This document shows positions 1 through 8,043 of a stretch of 45,951 nt of DNA, one piece after another. Each line of letters starts with the position of its first letter. Position 1 is the stretch's first letter. The translations under genes were made by a program, and so were the position numbers. This stretch comes from Pseudonocardia sulfidoxydans NBRC 16205 (lineage in GTDB: Bacteria; Actinomycetota; Actinomycetes; Mycobacteriales; Pseudonocardiaceae), in contig NZ_BJVJ01000050.1 of assembly GCF_007989085.1 (NCBI RefSeq), forward strand, positions 1 to 45,951. The letters run 5' to 3'. The notes under the pieces are model-generated. The model was not told the origin of the DNA. It saw only the letters and a list, made by a program, of their open reading frames with translations, and searched no databases.

Positions 1-39
1 CACATATCGGGGCGCCGTTCGTGCACACATCGGGGGCGC
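1..39. repeat. two imperfect copies of a short GC-rich direct repeat at the left edge
   Basis: CACATATCGGGGCGC at 1-15 is repeated imperfectly as CACACATCGGGGGCGC at 24-39, a 23-nt period. It lies just past the 3' end of the minus-strand ATPase gene and is cut by the window edge. It could be the end of a longer intergenic repeat array like those near 31.8 and 37.5 kb, but its sequence differs from them. Confidence 0.35.
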
Positions 40-49
40 AGGTGGCGCG

Positions 50-1000
50 TCAGGCCGGGACCGGGGCGCCCGGGACGAAGCCGGGTGCGACCTGCGCGGC
101 GAGGTCGAGACCGGTGGCGCGGTCGCCCCAGGCGCGGGCGTTGCGCAGGTGGAACTCGACGGTGTCGCGGTGGTAGCGCTCCCAGTCGCGGGGGCGGGCG
201 TCGAGGGCGGCGAGGACGTCGGCCAGCACGGCGAGGTTGGCCGGCTCCAGGTCGGCGACCGGGCGCAGCTCCCCGCGCTCGGCGGCACGCACCCACGGGG
301 AGCGGCCCAGCCAGCCGATCAGTGCGTCGCCGGCGTGCTCGCGCAGGTAGGCGACGTCGGCGTCCTCGTCGACCTTGTTGCCCAGCACCGCGAGTGCGAC
401 GTCACGGCCGGCGGTGTGCGCGGCGTACTGGTGGAAGACGCCGACGCCGCGCCGGGTCGGCTCGCTGACCAGCACCGTCAGGTCGAAGCGGGTGAACAGA
501 CCGGACGCGAAGGCGTCGGCACCCGCGGTCATGTCGACGACGACGTACTCCCCCGGGCCGTCGACGAGGTGGTTGAGCCACAGCTCCACGGCGCCGGTCT
601 TGGAGTGGTAGCAGGAGACGCCGATGTCGGCCTCGTCGAACTCGCCGGTGACGAGGTAGCGCACGCCGTCGGGGGTGGCGGCGGCGCAGCGGGCGAGCAC
701 CGGGTCGTCGGCGCGCAGCCCGGCGGTGCGGGAGCCGGGGCCGGGCGGGGTCGTCTTGATCATGGCCTCGGCCGACGGCACGAGGGGGTTGTTGCCGCGC
801 AGGTGGTTCTTGAGCCAGGGCAGGTCGGCGCCGAGCGCGCGGGGCGCGGGGCCCGTGGCGCCGAGCGCCTCGCCGAGGTTCTGGTTGATGTCGGCGTCGA
901 CGGCGAGCACGGGGTGCCCGCGGTCCGCCAGGTAGCGGCTGAACATGGCCGCCGCCGTCGTCTTGCCGCTGCCGCCCTTGCCGACGAACGCTATCCGCAC
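50..1000 (-). CDS. CooC/MinD-like P-loop ATPase (maturation-factor type)
   Basis: This is a cytoplasmic SIMIBI-class ATPase of about 316 aa. The N-terminus has a deviant Walker A, GKGGSGKTT (residues 7-15), followed by AVDADINQN, the pattern of CooC nickel-insertion and MinD/ParA proteins. A later VVVDMTAGAD segment fits the switch/Walker B region and LGNKVDED fits the base-recognition segment. An open frame extends upstream to 1108, but I place the start at GTG 998-1000, because GGGGAAGGGAC precedes it and the ATPase fold begins there. CooC proteins load Ni into CO dehydrogenase. The usual CooC metal-binding CxC is not evident here (the sequence reads SCYHSKTG), so the client is unknown. No dehydrogenase genes are in the window; they could lie to the left. 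Class is confident, role is not. Confidence 0.8.
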   Translation of the reverse strand: MRIAFVGKGGSGKTTAAAMFSRYLADRGHPVLAVDADINQNLGEALGATGPAPRALGADLPWLKNHLRGNNPLVPSAEAMIKTTPPGPGSRTAGLRADDPVLARCAAATPDGVRYLVTGEFDEADIGVSCYHSKTGAVELWLNHLVDGPGEYVVVDMTAGADAFASGLFTRFDLTVLVSEPTRRGVGVFHQYAAHTAGRDVALAVLGNKVDEDADVAYLREHAGDALIGWLGRSPWVRAAERGELRPVADLEPANLAVLADVLAALDARPRDWERYHRDTVEFHLRNARAWGDRATGLDLAAQVAPGFVPGAPVPA

Positions 1001-1095
1001 GAGCCGTCCCTTCCCCGATCCCTGACTGAACACGGTAACGGTATCGGTTTTCACTAACGGGTGATCATGCCGGGGTCTCGGATCGGCGTCGCCGG

Positions 1096-1118
1096 ATTCA
1101 CCACGCATCGTGGTGAAT
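1096..1118. promoter_or_regulatory. perfect 10-bp-arm inverted repeat, candidate operator
   Basis: ATTCACCACG-CAT-CGTGGTGAAT is a perfect dyad with 10-bp arms and a 3-nt centre, in the divergent region between the ATPase (-) and the FAH-family operon (+). Half-sites of GTGAA/TTCAC type recur just downstream. This looks like a dimeric repressor site. The regulator is unknown. Confidence 0.6.
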
Positions 1119-1140
1119 CACGACCGACTCGGTGTTTCAC
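1113..1140. promoter_or_regulatory. second GTGAA-type inverted repeat
   Basis: GTGAATCAC (1113-1121) and GTGTTTCAC (1132-1140) form a dyad with one mismatch in nine. It shares its left arm with the dyad at 1096-1118, so the region holds three phased GTGAA/TTCAC half-sites. It overlaps the proposed -35 of the downstream operon. Confidence 0.45.
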
Positions 1141-1165
1141 ATCACATCGTCGTGGGCCCTAGCGT
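1136..1165 (+). promoter_or_regulatory. candidate promoter of the FAH-LLM-MBL operon
   Basis: TTCACA (1136-1141) and TAGCGT (1160-1165) are separated by 18 nt. The -10 fits the actinobacterial TANNNT pattern. The ribosome site GAGGAGGA follows before the TTG start at 1196. Assigned by eye. Confidence 0.35.
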
Positions 1166-1195
1166 CGGCAGGACCCGAGGTCGAGGAGGACACCG

Positions 1196-2107
1196 TTGCG
1201 GCTCGTCACCTACCGCCCACCCGGCGACGCGGAGCCGCGCGTCGGCGCACTCGACGGTGAGCGGGTCGTCGACCTGCCGGGGTTCACCTCGATGCTCGAC
1301 CTGCTCGAACGAGGCCCCACCGGGCTCGACGACGCCCGCACCCTCGCCTCCCTCGCCGCGACCACGCACCCGCTCGCCGACGTCACGCTGCTCGCGCCGC
1401 TCCCCCGGCCCCGCACGATGCGCGACTTCATGCTGGTCGAGGAGCACGTGCGCAACAGCTTCGGCGACGTACCCGAGGAGTGGTTCCGCATCCCGGTGCA
1501 CTGGAAGTGCAACCCCGACACCGTGATCGGCCCCGACGCCGTCGCACCCTGGCCGTACTACACCGACAAGCTCGACTACGAGCTCGAGGTGGCCGCCGTG
1601 ATCGGGGCGCCACTGTTCCGCGCGACCGTCGAGCAGGCCGAGGCCGCCGTCGCCGGGTACACGATCTTCAACGACTGGAGCGCCCGCGACATCCAGTTCC
1701 GCGAGATGTCCGTCGGCATCGGGCCCGCGTTCGGCAAGGACTTCGCGACGTCGCTCGGCCCGTGCCTGACCACCGCCGACAGCTTCGACGCCACCGGCGC
1801 CCGGATGAGCGCCCGGATCAACGGCGAGACCTGGTCGGAGGGCTCGATCGGCGCGATGCGCTTCAGCTTCGGCCAGGCCGTCGCGACACTGTCGCAGTAC
1901 CAGCCGCTGCACCCCGGCGACGTCATCGGCGGCGGCACCACCGGCCGTGGCTGCGGTCTGGAGATCGACCGCTGGCTCTCCCCCGGCGACGTCGTCGAGC
2001 TCGAGGTCGAGGGCATCGGCGTGCTGCGCAACACCGTCGGCCGCAAGGACGACGACCCGCCGGCCGATTCCGGCATCAACCTGGTGAAACCCGAGGAGTT
2101 TCCATGA
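1196..2107 (+). CDS. fumarylacetoacetate hydrolase (FAH) family protein
   Basis: This 303-aa cytoplasmic metal-dependent hydrolase/isomerase belongs to the FAH superfamily, whose members cleave C-C bonds in acylpyruvates or hydrate, isomerise or decarboxylate meta-cleavage products. The carboxylate metal ligands are visible in LDYELEVAAVIG (127-138, E129 and E131). NDWSARDIQ (159-167) and GKDFATSLGP (180-189) are classic FAH motifs, and GGGTTGRG (245-252) closes the active site. The N-terminal 70 residues match the small N-terminal domain of longer family members. The start is TTG at 1196 after GAGGAGGA. The stop overlaps the next ATG (ATGA), so it is translationally coupled to the flavin monooxygenase gene. 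This suggests a dedicated catabolic pathway in which a monooxygenase product is hydrolysed. The substrate cannot be inferred. Confidence 0.9.
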   Translation: MRLVTYRPPGDAEPRVGALDGERVVDLPGFTSMLDLLERGPTGLDDARTLASLAATTHPLADVTLLAPLPRPRTMRDFMLVEEHVRNSFGDVPEEWFRIPVHWKCNPDTVIGPDAVAPWPYYTDKLDYELEVAAVIGAPLFRATVEQAEAAVAGYTIFNDWSARDIQFREMSVGIGPAFGKDFATSLGPCLTTADSFDATGARMSARINGETWSEGSIGAMRFSFGQAVATLSQYQPLHPGDVIGGGTTGRGCGLEIDRWLSPGDVVELEVEGIGVLRNTVGRKDDDPPADSGINLVKPEEFP

Positions 2108-3378
2108 CCGAGGTGATCCTGCAGGTCTACCCGACGCTCGGCGACGAGGCGGCCATGGCCGCCCAGCGACCGATCGGACGCAACAACGACGCCTACCAGA
2201 AGATGCTGGCCGGACTGATCGAGGTCTGCCAGGCCGCCGACGACCTCGGCTACTGGGGCATCACCCACGTCGAGCACCACATGCACACCGAGGGCATGGA
2301 GATCTCCCCCGCCCCGCTGATGCTCAACGTCCACCTCGGGCACTACACGAAGCGGCTGCGCCACGGGCAGCTCGGCCTCGTGCTGCCCGCCCACGACCCG
2401 CTGCGGCTGGCGGAGGAGATCGCCATCGCCGACCACATGCTGCAGGGCAGGCTGTTCGTCGGCATGGCCCGGGGCTACCAGGCGCGCTGGCAGAACATCC
2501 TCGGGCAGCGCTTCGGCGTCACCAGCACCGCGTCGGACCAGAGCGACGCCGACCAGCGCAACCGCCTGCTGTTCAGCGAGAACTTCGCGATCATGAAGAA
2601 GGCCTGGACCGAGGACCTGCTCACCTACGACGGCCCGACGTACAAGATCCCGTTCCCCGTCGAGGGCATCCCGAACTGGCCGCCGGCGTCCACGATCACC
2701 GGCAAGTACGGCGTCCCCGGCGAGGTCGACGAGAACGGCACGATCAAGGGCGTCGGCGTCGTCCCCAAGCCGTACACGAGCCCGCACCCGCAGCTGTTCC
2801 AGGCGTTCGGCGCGAGCCCCGGCACGCTGCGCTGGTGCGGCGAGGAGAACGTCACCCCGACGATCCTGATGGGCTCGCTGACCAAGCTGCGCGCGCTGAT
2901 GGAGATCTACCAGGAGGGCGCCGCATCACGCGGCCGCAACCCGCGCTTCGGCGAGGGCATCGGCGTCTGCAGGACGTTCTACGTCTTCCCCAACGGCACG
3001 CCCGAGGACGAGGTCAGGGCCAAGATCCGGCGCAGCGTCGAGCTGTACGAGGAACCGGTCTGGCGCGGCTGGTACGAGCAGTTCGGCTTCATGGAGGGCA
3101 GCCGCCTCGACGACGAGGAGGGTCCCGTCCCGAAGCCCGGTGAGCACCTCGCCGACCGGCTGATCAACTCCGGGCTGCTCATCGGCGGCACGGTCGACGA
3201 CGTGAAGCGCCAGATCGACGGTTTCCTCACCGACCTGCCGATCGACTACTTCGTGTGGCTGTTCCACTGGGGCATGATCCCGCGCGACGAGGGCCTGCGG
3301 ATGCTGGAGCTGTTCGGCGAGAAGATCATGCCGGAGTTCGGGATCACGGGGGCTCCCGCCACGGTGGCCGGCTCATGA
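2104..3378 (+). CDS. LLM-class flavin-dependent monooxygenase (luciferase-like)
   Basis: About 424 aa, bacterial luciferase-like TIM-barrel family, members of which use FMNH2 or F420H2 with oxygen. Characteristic pieces are YWGITHVEHHMHTEG near residues 50-65, the barrel strand LGLVLPAHDPLRLAEEIAIADHMLQGRLFVGMARGYQ (about 95-130), and the C-terminal GGTVDDVKRQIDGF (about 360-373), which is typical of the family's last barrel strand. The ATG at 2104 overlaps the FAH stop by 4 nt. An open frame extends far upstream, but it only shadows the FAH gene. With the FAH-family and MBL hydrolases it forms a three-gene operon, presumably oxygenating a substrate that the neighbours then cleave. Whether it uses FMN or F420 is not decided by what I can see. 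Confidence 0.88.
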   Translation: MTEVILQVYPTLGDEAAMAAQRPIGRNNDAYQKMLAGLIEVCQAADDLGYWGITHVEHHMHTEGMEISPAPLMLNVHLGHYTKRLRHGQLGLVLPAHDPLRLAEEIAIADHMLQGRLFVGMARGYQARWQNILGQRFGVTSTASDQSDADQRNRLLFSENFAIMKKAWTEDLLTYDGPTYKIPFPVEGIPNWPPASTITGKYGVPGEVDENGTIKGVGVVPKPYTSPHPQLFQAFGASPGTLRWCGEENVTPTILMGSLTKLRALMEIYQEGAASRGRNPRFGEGIGVCRTFYVFPNGTPEDEVRAKIRRSVELYEEPVWRGWYEQFGFMEGSRLDDEEGPVPKPGEHLADRLINSGLLIGGTVDDVKRQIDGFLTDLPIDYFVWLFHWGMIPRDEGLRMLELFGEKIMPEFGITGAPATVAGS

Positions 3379-3451
3379 GCGAGGGGCAGCGAGCGAGTCG
3401 TCGACACAGCGTCCGCGCGCAGCGCCGACCGAGCCCCGGCGAGGGAGTGCG

Positions 3452-4384
3452 ATGAGTACGCCTCGTTCGCGGCAAGCCGGGATGCCCGACCCCGCCGTCC
3501 AGGACCTCGGCAAGGGCTTCCACGTGTTCGTCCAGCTCGACGGCAGCTGGGGACTCAACAACGTCGGCATCTTCGCCGGGCGCGACGGGGTGATCCTCGT
3601 CGACACCACGTTCACCGAGGGCCGGGCGCGGGCGCTGCGGGCCGCGGTGACCGAGCTGTCGCCGCACCCGATCCGCACCGTGCTCAACACCCATCACCAC
3701 GGCGACCACACCTACGGGAACTACCTGTTCCCGGAGGCCACGATCATCGGCCACGAGCTGTGCCGGTCGGCGACGATCGCCACCGGCTTCGAGACGAAGA
3801 AGTGGTTCCTGGGCGTCGACTGGGGTGACATCCGGATCGTCCCGCCCGCGGTGACCTTCCGCGACGAGATCACGATCTGGTGCGACGACGTGCCTGCCAC
3901 CGTGAAGTTCGTCGGGCCCTCGCACACGACCAACGACGTCTACATGTGGGTGGCGGGGCACTCCCTGCTGTTCGCGGGCGACCTCGTGTTCAACGGCGGC
4001 ACCCCGTTCGTGGTCATGGGGTCGATCTCGGGGCTGCTGCGGGCGCTCGACGAGATCGACGCTCTCGGCGCGCAGACGGTCGTGCCGGGGCACGGGTCCG
4101 TGGGCGGCCCGGAGCTGATCGGGCAGCAGCGCGACTACCTGCTGTGGCTCCAGGACGTCGCGAAGCAGGGGTTCGACGCGGGCACCGAACCTCTCGACCT
4201 CGCCCGCAGCCTGGACCTGGGCACGTTCGCGCGGCTCACGGACTCCGAGCGGCTGGTGGGCAACCTGCACCGCGCCTACTCGGAGCTGCGCGGCGAGCCG
4301 CTCGGCGGCGCGCTGGACTACGACCGGATCGTCGACGAGATGGTGGCGTTCAACGACGGGCAGCCGTTGCACTGCGTGGCGTGA
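3452..4384 (+). CDS. metallo-beta-lactamase-fold hydrolase
   Basis: This 310-aa MBL-fold protein carries the dinuclear zinc motif THHHGDH (residues 80-86), H158 in GPSHTTND, D177 in LLFAGDLV and H214 in VPGHGS, so all canonical ligands are present. There is no signal peptide, so it is likely cytoplasmic. GAGGGAG precedes the ATG at 3452. It lies 73 nt after the flavin monooxygenase gene in the same orientation and is probably the third gene of that operon. Family members hydrolyse lactones, thioesters or sulfate esters; the length and the HHHGDHTYGN sequence resemble generic catabolic MBL hydrolases more than antibiotic lactamases. It ends 21 nt before a 40-bp palindrome that separates it from the convergent LysR gene. 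Confidence 0.88.
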   Translation: MSTPRSRQAGMPDPAVQDLGKGFHVFVQLDGSWGLNNVGIFAGRDGVILVDTTFTEGRARALRAAVTELSPHPIRTVLNTHHHGDHTYGNYLFPEATIIGHELCRSATIATGFETKKWFLGVDWGDIRIVPPAVTFRDEITIWCDDVPATVKFVGPSHTTNDVYMWVAGHSLLFAGDLVFNGGTPFVVMGSISGLLRALDEIDALGAQTVVPGHGSVGGPELIGQQRDYLLWLQDVAKQGFDAGTEPLDLARSLDLGTFARLTDSERLVGNLHRAYSELRGEPLGGALDYDRIVDEMVAFNDGQPLHCVA

Positions 4385-4404
4385 CGGCGGGGCCTCCGGC
4401 CCCT

Positions 4405-4444
4405 GTGAGTGGCAATAGTCGCTGTAGCGACTATTGCCACTCAC
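4405..4444. repeat. P40 palindrome copy 1, between convergent genes
   Basis: A 40-nt palindrome with 19-bp perfect arms (left arm GTGAGTGGCAATAGTCGCT) around a 2-nt centre. It lies between the MBL hydrolase stop (4384) and the LysR stop (4457). It could fold into a strong hairpin in both transcripts and so act as a bidirectional terminator, but there is no T-tract. Three more copies occur at 5491, 27350 and 31705. Confidence 0.9.
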
Positions 4445-4456
4445 GAGGCCGTGCGA

Positions 4457-5419
4457 TCACAGGGCCCGCAGCTCCCCGGACCGCACGGGTCGCGGACCGG
4501 TCCACCGCTCGCGCTCGGCGACGTCGAGTGCGAGGGCGCGGAAGTTCTGCACCGCGGGCCCGGCGACGCTGCGCCAGAACAGATGGACCGGGACGACGGG
4601 CGCGGGCTCGACCGGCCGCCACACGAACCCGTCGGGAACGGGATGGAACTGGGTCTCGAACGCCACCGAGAACGCCCGGCCGTCCGCGACCCGGGCACGC
4701 GCGGCCGGATCGGTGTGGAACACCCCCGACGACAGGTACTCGAACTCGAGGATCGGCCCGTCGAAGCCGTTGAACCGGTAGAAGCCGACGACCTCGTCGA
4801 AGAACCCGGGCGACAGCGCCCGGGGCCAGATCGTCAGGGTCATCGCCGACAGTGCCGCCATCGGCACCGGCGACTCGCCGGCCAGCGTGTGGTCGGCCGC
4901 GAGGATCACGCCGATCTTCTCGTGGCGCAGCGTCGCGCACTCCAGGTCGCCCGAGAGCGTCGGGCAGCGCGCGAGCCCGATGTCGAACCGGCCCGCCTTG
5001 ACCGCTTCGACGCCTTCGGCCTGCCACATCTCGCACATCTGCAGGGTCACGTCGGGGTGGCGGTGGTGCAGCTCGGCGACCAGCAGCGGGAGGGTCTCGT
5101 CGGCGAGCGTGGGGGTGAAGGAGATCGCCAGCAACCCGGCCTCGCCCGCCGCGGTGCGCCGGGTGCGTTCGAACGCCGTCGACACCGCGTCGAGGATGCC
5201 GCGGGCGTGGTCGAGCAGCTCACGGCCCGCCTCGGTGAGCTCGACGTTGCGCGTGGTGCGCCGCAACAGCTGCACCCCCAGCTCGTCCTCGAGCTGGCGG
5301 ATCTGCGTCGACAACGCCTGCTGGACGACGTTGAGGCGCTTCGCGGCGCGCGAGAAGTGCAGCTCCTCCGCGACGGCGACGAAGGCGCGCAGATGCCGCA
5401 GCTCGGTGTGCCCGCTCAC
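4457..5419 (-). CDS. LysR-family transcriptional regulator
   Basis: A 320-aa LysR-type regulator. The N-terminal winged helix-turn-helix (about residues 5-64) includes HFSRAAKRLNVVQQALSTQI followed by RQLEDELGVQLLRRTTR, the standard LTTR signature. The remaining ~230 residues are the periplasmic-binding-protein-like effector domain. The frame stays open for hundreds of codons upstream, but GTG 5417-5419 is preceded by GGAGGTGAG and begins the canonical HTH, so I start there. LysR proteins usually control a divergent neighbour, which here is gnd-zwf (from 5633). It also converges on the FAH-LLM-MBL operon, which is an equally plausible target. The effector is unknown. Confidence 0.9.
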   Translation of the reverse strand: MSGHTELRHLRAFVAVAEELHFSRAAKRLNVVQQALSTQIRQLEDELGVQLLRRTTRNVELTEAGRELLDHARGILDAVSTAFERTRRTAAGEAGLLAISFTPTLADETLPLLVAELHHRHPDVTLQMCEMWQAEGVEAVKAGRFDIGLARCPTLSGDLECATLRHEKIGVILAADHTLAGESPVPMAALSAMTLTIWPRALSPGFFDEVVGFYRFNGFDGPILEFEYLSSGVFHTDPAARARVADGRAFSVAFETQFHPVPDGFVWRPVEPAPVVPVHLFWRSVAGPAVQNFRALALDVAERERWTGPRPVRSGELRAL

Positions 5420-5490
5420 GTGTCCGATTCTCACCTCCCCGACCCGTCGCCTGCCAGGGCCGTACGGGCCCGGCACCCCGTCTCGGTCTC

Positions 5491-5530
5491 GTGAGCGGCA
5501 ACAGTCGCGACAGCGACTATCGCCGCTCAC
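5491..5530. repeat. P40 palindrome copy 2 (imperfect), in a divergent promoter region
   Basis: A 40-nt relative of P40 starting GTGAGCGGCAACAGTCGC. The two arms disagree at positions 10 and 12, but on the minus-strand RNA these become G.U and U.G pairs, so the hairpin survives there. Unlike the other copies it lies between divergent genes (LysR and gnd), so a simple terminator role does not explain it. Confidence 0.8.
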
Positions 5531-5632
5531 AGGGGGACGCCCCCTGGGCGAGATCCCCCGTTGGGCACCAAGATGGCCCGAGACGGTTCGGGGACACGCG
5601 GACGCCACACACGACACGCACGGGAGTCGAGT

Positions 5633-6649
5633 ATGAAGATCGGGATGGTCGGGCTGGGTCGTATGGGCGCCAACATGGTGCGCCGGTTGATCCGCGACGG
5701 GCACGAGTGCGTCGTGCACGACGTGTCGCCGGACGCCGTGACGCAGCTGGAGTCCGAGGGGGCGATCGGGGCCGCGTCGCTGGCCGAGCTCGTCGGCAAG
5801 CTGGAGGCGCCGCGCACCGTGTGGCTCATGCTGCCCGCCGCGATCACCGGCCAGATCGTCGACCAGGTGCTGGAGCTCGTCGAGCCCGGCGACGCGATCG
5901 TCGACGGCGGCAACTCGTCCTACCGCGACGACATCGACCGCGCCGAGCACACCGCCGCGCGCGGCGTGGACTACGTCGACTGCGGCACCAGCGGCGGCGT
6001 GTGGGGCCTGGACCGCGGCTACTGCCTGATGATCGGGGGGCCCGACCGCGCCGTCGAGCGGCTCGACCCGGTCTTCGCCTCCCTGGCGCCCGGCGTCGGC
6101 GACGTCGCCCGCACGCCGGGGCGCTCCGGGGACCCGTCGCCGTCGGAGCAGGGCTACCTGCACTGCGGGCCGTCGGGCGCCGGGCACTTCGTGAAGATGG
6201 TCCACAACGGCATCGAGTACGCCCTGATGGCCGCCTACGCCGAGGGCCTCAACATCATCAAGAACGCCGGCATCGGCACGCACGCCCACGACGTCGACGC
6301 CGAGACCGCGCCGCTGGCCGCGCCGAAGTACTACCCCTACGACGACATCGACCTCGGCGAGGTGGCCGAGGTGTGGCGGCGCGGGTCCGTCGTCAGCTCG
6401 TGGCTGCTCGACCTCACCGCGCAGGCGCTGCACGCCGACCCGACGCTGGAGCAGTTCTCCGGCCGCGTCTCCGACTCCGGCGAGGGCCGCTGGACCTCGA
6501 TCGCCGCGATCGAGGAGGGTGTCTCGGCGCCGCTGCTGACCACGGCCCTCTACGCGCGCTTCGGGTCCCGGGGCAGCGAGCTGTTCGCCGACAAGATCCA
6601 GTCGGCGCAGCGCATGGGCTTCGGTGGGCACATCGAGAAGAAGGCATGA
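5633..6649 (+). CDS. gnd: 6-phosphogluconate dehydrogenase, decarboxylating (short YqeC/GndA type)
   Basis: Oxidises and decarboxylates 6-phosphogluconate to ribulose-5-phosphate in the cytosol. At 338 aa it is the short family form (long forms are about 470 aa). Visible are the Rossmann GLGRMG (7-12), the substrate motif GTSGGVWGL (118-126) and the catalytic KMVHNGIEY (188-196). The second beta strand ends VVHD with Asp30, where NADP-specific enzymes carry an Arg-containing NRT/NRS motif; by family knowledge an Asp here favours NAD+. The ATG at 5633 has GGGAG upstream; an in-frame ATG at 5561 lacks a good ribosome site. The stop overlaps the zwf start (ATGA), so the two oxidative pentose phosphate genes are coupled. 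Confidence 0.93.
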   Translation: MKIGMVGLGRMGANMVRRLIRDGHECVVHDVSPDAVTQLESEGAIGAASLAELVGKLEAPRTVWLMLPAAITGQIVDQVLELVEPGDAIVDGGNSSYRDDIDRAEHTAARGVDYVDCGTSGGVWGLDRGYCLMIGGPDRAVERLDPVFASLAPGVGDVARTPGRSGDPSPSEQGYLHCGPSGAGHFVKMVHNGIEYALMAAYAEGLNIIKNAGIGTHAHDVDAETAPLAAPKYYPYDDIDLGEVAEVWRRGSVVSSWLLDLTAQALHADPTLEQFSGRVSDSGEGRWTSIAAIEEGVSAPLLTTALYARFGSRGSELFADKIQSAQRMGFGGHIEKKA

Positions 6650-8043
6650 CCACCCCGGCGGCTCCCGTCGCCGGGGACGTCCTCGTCCTGTTCGGGATCA
6701 GCGGGGACCTGGCGCACAAGAAGATCCTGCCGGCGCTGTACCGGCTCACCGAGCGTGGCGAACTGACCGTGCCGGTGGTGGGGGTCGCGCTCACCGACTG
6801 GGACACCGACGCGCTGCGCGCCCACGCCGCCGACGCCGTCCGCGAGGTGATCGACGACGTCGACGACGCTGTGCTGCAACGGTTCCAGGACCTGCTCACG
6901 CTCGTGGCGGGCGACTACGCCGACGCGGGCACGTTCTCCCGGCTCGCCGACGAGGTGCGCTCCCGGGCGGAGGCCGACGACCCGTTCGTCGTGCACTACC
7001 TCGCGGTGCCGCCCAGCCTGTTCGGCACGGTCGCCGACGCACTGGCGTCGGTCGGCCTGCACGAGCGGGCGCGGCTCGTCGTCGAGAAGCCGTTCGGGCA
7101 CGACCTCGCGTCGGCCCGCGCCCTCAACGCCGGGCTGGCGAAGAACTACACCGAGGACCAGGTCTTCCGCGTCGACCACTACCTCGGCAAGGAGTCCGTC
7201 GAGGACCTGCTCGTGCTGCGCTTCGCCAACACGATGCTCGAGCCGCTGTGGAGCCGCACCTGGGTCGAGCGCATCGAGATCACCATGGCGGAGAGCTTCG
7301 ACGTCGCCGACCGCGGCTCGTTCTACGACGCCGTCGGCACGGTGCGCGACGTCCTGCAGAACCATCTGCTGCAGGTGCTCGCCTACCTGACGATGGAGGC
7401 GCCGCTCAGCGACGCCGCCGACGACCAGCGCGACGCCAAGCACGCCCTGCTCGCGTCGGTGCGCGCGATCGACCCGGCCGAGACCGTCCGCGGCCAGTAC
7501 ACCGGCTACCTCGACGTCCACGGCGTGAAGCCGGGGTCGACGACGGAGACGTTCGTGTCGGTCGTGCTGCACATCGACGACTGGCGCTGGACCGGGGTGC
7601 CCGTGCACATCCGGGCGGGCAAGGCGCTGCCGGAGACGGTGCTGGACATCGAGCTCGTCCTGCAGGCCCCGCCGCGGCCCCTGTTCATGGGTGCCGACGC
7701 CGGCCCGCCACCCGCCAACCGGATCCGCATCCGGCTGCAGCCCGACTCCGGCCTGACGTTCTTCCTGCTGGCCAAGCAGCCGGGCAAGGGCGACGTCGCG
7801 GTCGAGGTGCCGGTCGCGGTCGACCTGCGGCAGGTCCTGGGCCTCGCGCACGAGCCCTACGAGCGGATCTTCGGCGACGCGCTCGTCGGCGACCCGGCGC
7901 ACTTCGCCCGGTTCGACACCCTGGAGGAGGCGTGGCGGATCGTCGCGCCGATCCTCGACGCGACGACCACACCGCAGCCCTACGCGCCGGGCACGTGGGG
8001 TCCCGGATCCGTCACGGGCGGCACCACAGCGTCCAGCGGGTGA
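6646..8043 (+). CDS. zwf: glucose-6-phosphate dehydrogenase
   Basis: Catalyses glucose-6-phosphate to 6-phosphogluconolactone, reducing NAD(P)+. At 465 aa it is normal family length. The nucleotide motif GISGDLAHKK spans residues 17-26. The substrate/catalytic motif RVDHYLGKE is at about 175-183, with the catalytic histidine of the family two positions later than this Asp-His pair in the usual numbering. VEKPFGHD lies at about 146-153. The gene overlaps gnd by 4 nt. Its last 32 nt (8012-8043) overlap the 3' end of the convergent acetyltransferase gene, so no terminator fits between them. Confidence 0.95.
   Translation: MTTPAAPVAGDVLVLFGISGDLAHKKILPALYRLTERGELTVPVVGVALTDWDTDALRAHAADAVREVIDDVDDAVLQRFQDLLTLVAGDYADAGTFSRLADEVRSRAEADDPFVVHYLAVPPSLFGTVADALASVGLHERARLVVEKPFGHDLASARALNAGLAKNYTEDQVFRVDHYLGKESVEDLLVLRFANTMLEPLWSRTWVERIEITMAESFDVADRGSFYDAVGTVRDVLQNHLLQVLAYLTMEAPLSDAADDQRDAKHALLASVRAIDPAETVRGQYTGYLDVHGVKPGSTTETFVSVVLHIDDWRWTGVPVHIRAGKALPETVLDIELVLQAPPRPLFMGADAGPPPANRIRIRLQPDSGLTFFLLAKQPGKGDVAVEVPVAVDLRQVLGLAHEPYERIFGDALVGDPAHFARFDTLEEAWRIVAPILDATTTPQPYAPGTWGPGSVTGGTTASSG

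Noticed and set aside
1033..1060. ACGGTAACGGTATCGGTTTTCAC upstream of the ATPase gene considered as a Zur/Fur-type box
   Set aside because: Only a loose match to actinobacterial Zur boxes (TGAAAA on one side), with no matching opposite half-site.
4457..6631. A 724-codon minus-strand frame covering gnd and LysR
   Set aside because: Only the part below 5419 has protein-family signatures (LysR). Above it the frame is a GC-rich shadow of gnd; the LysR start has its own ribosome site.
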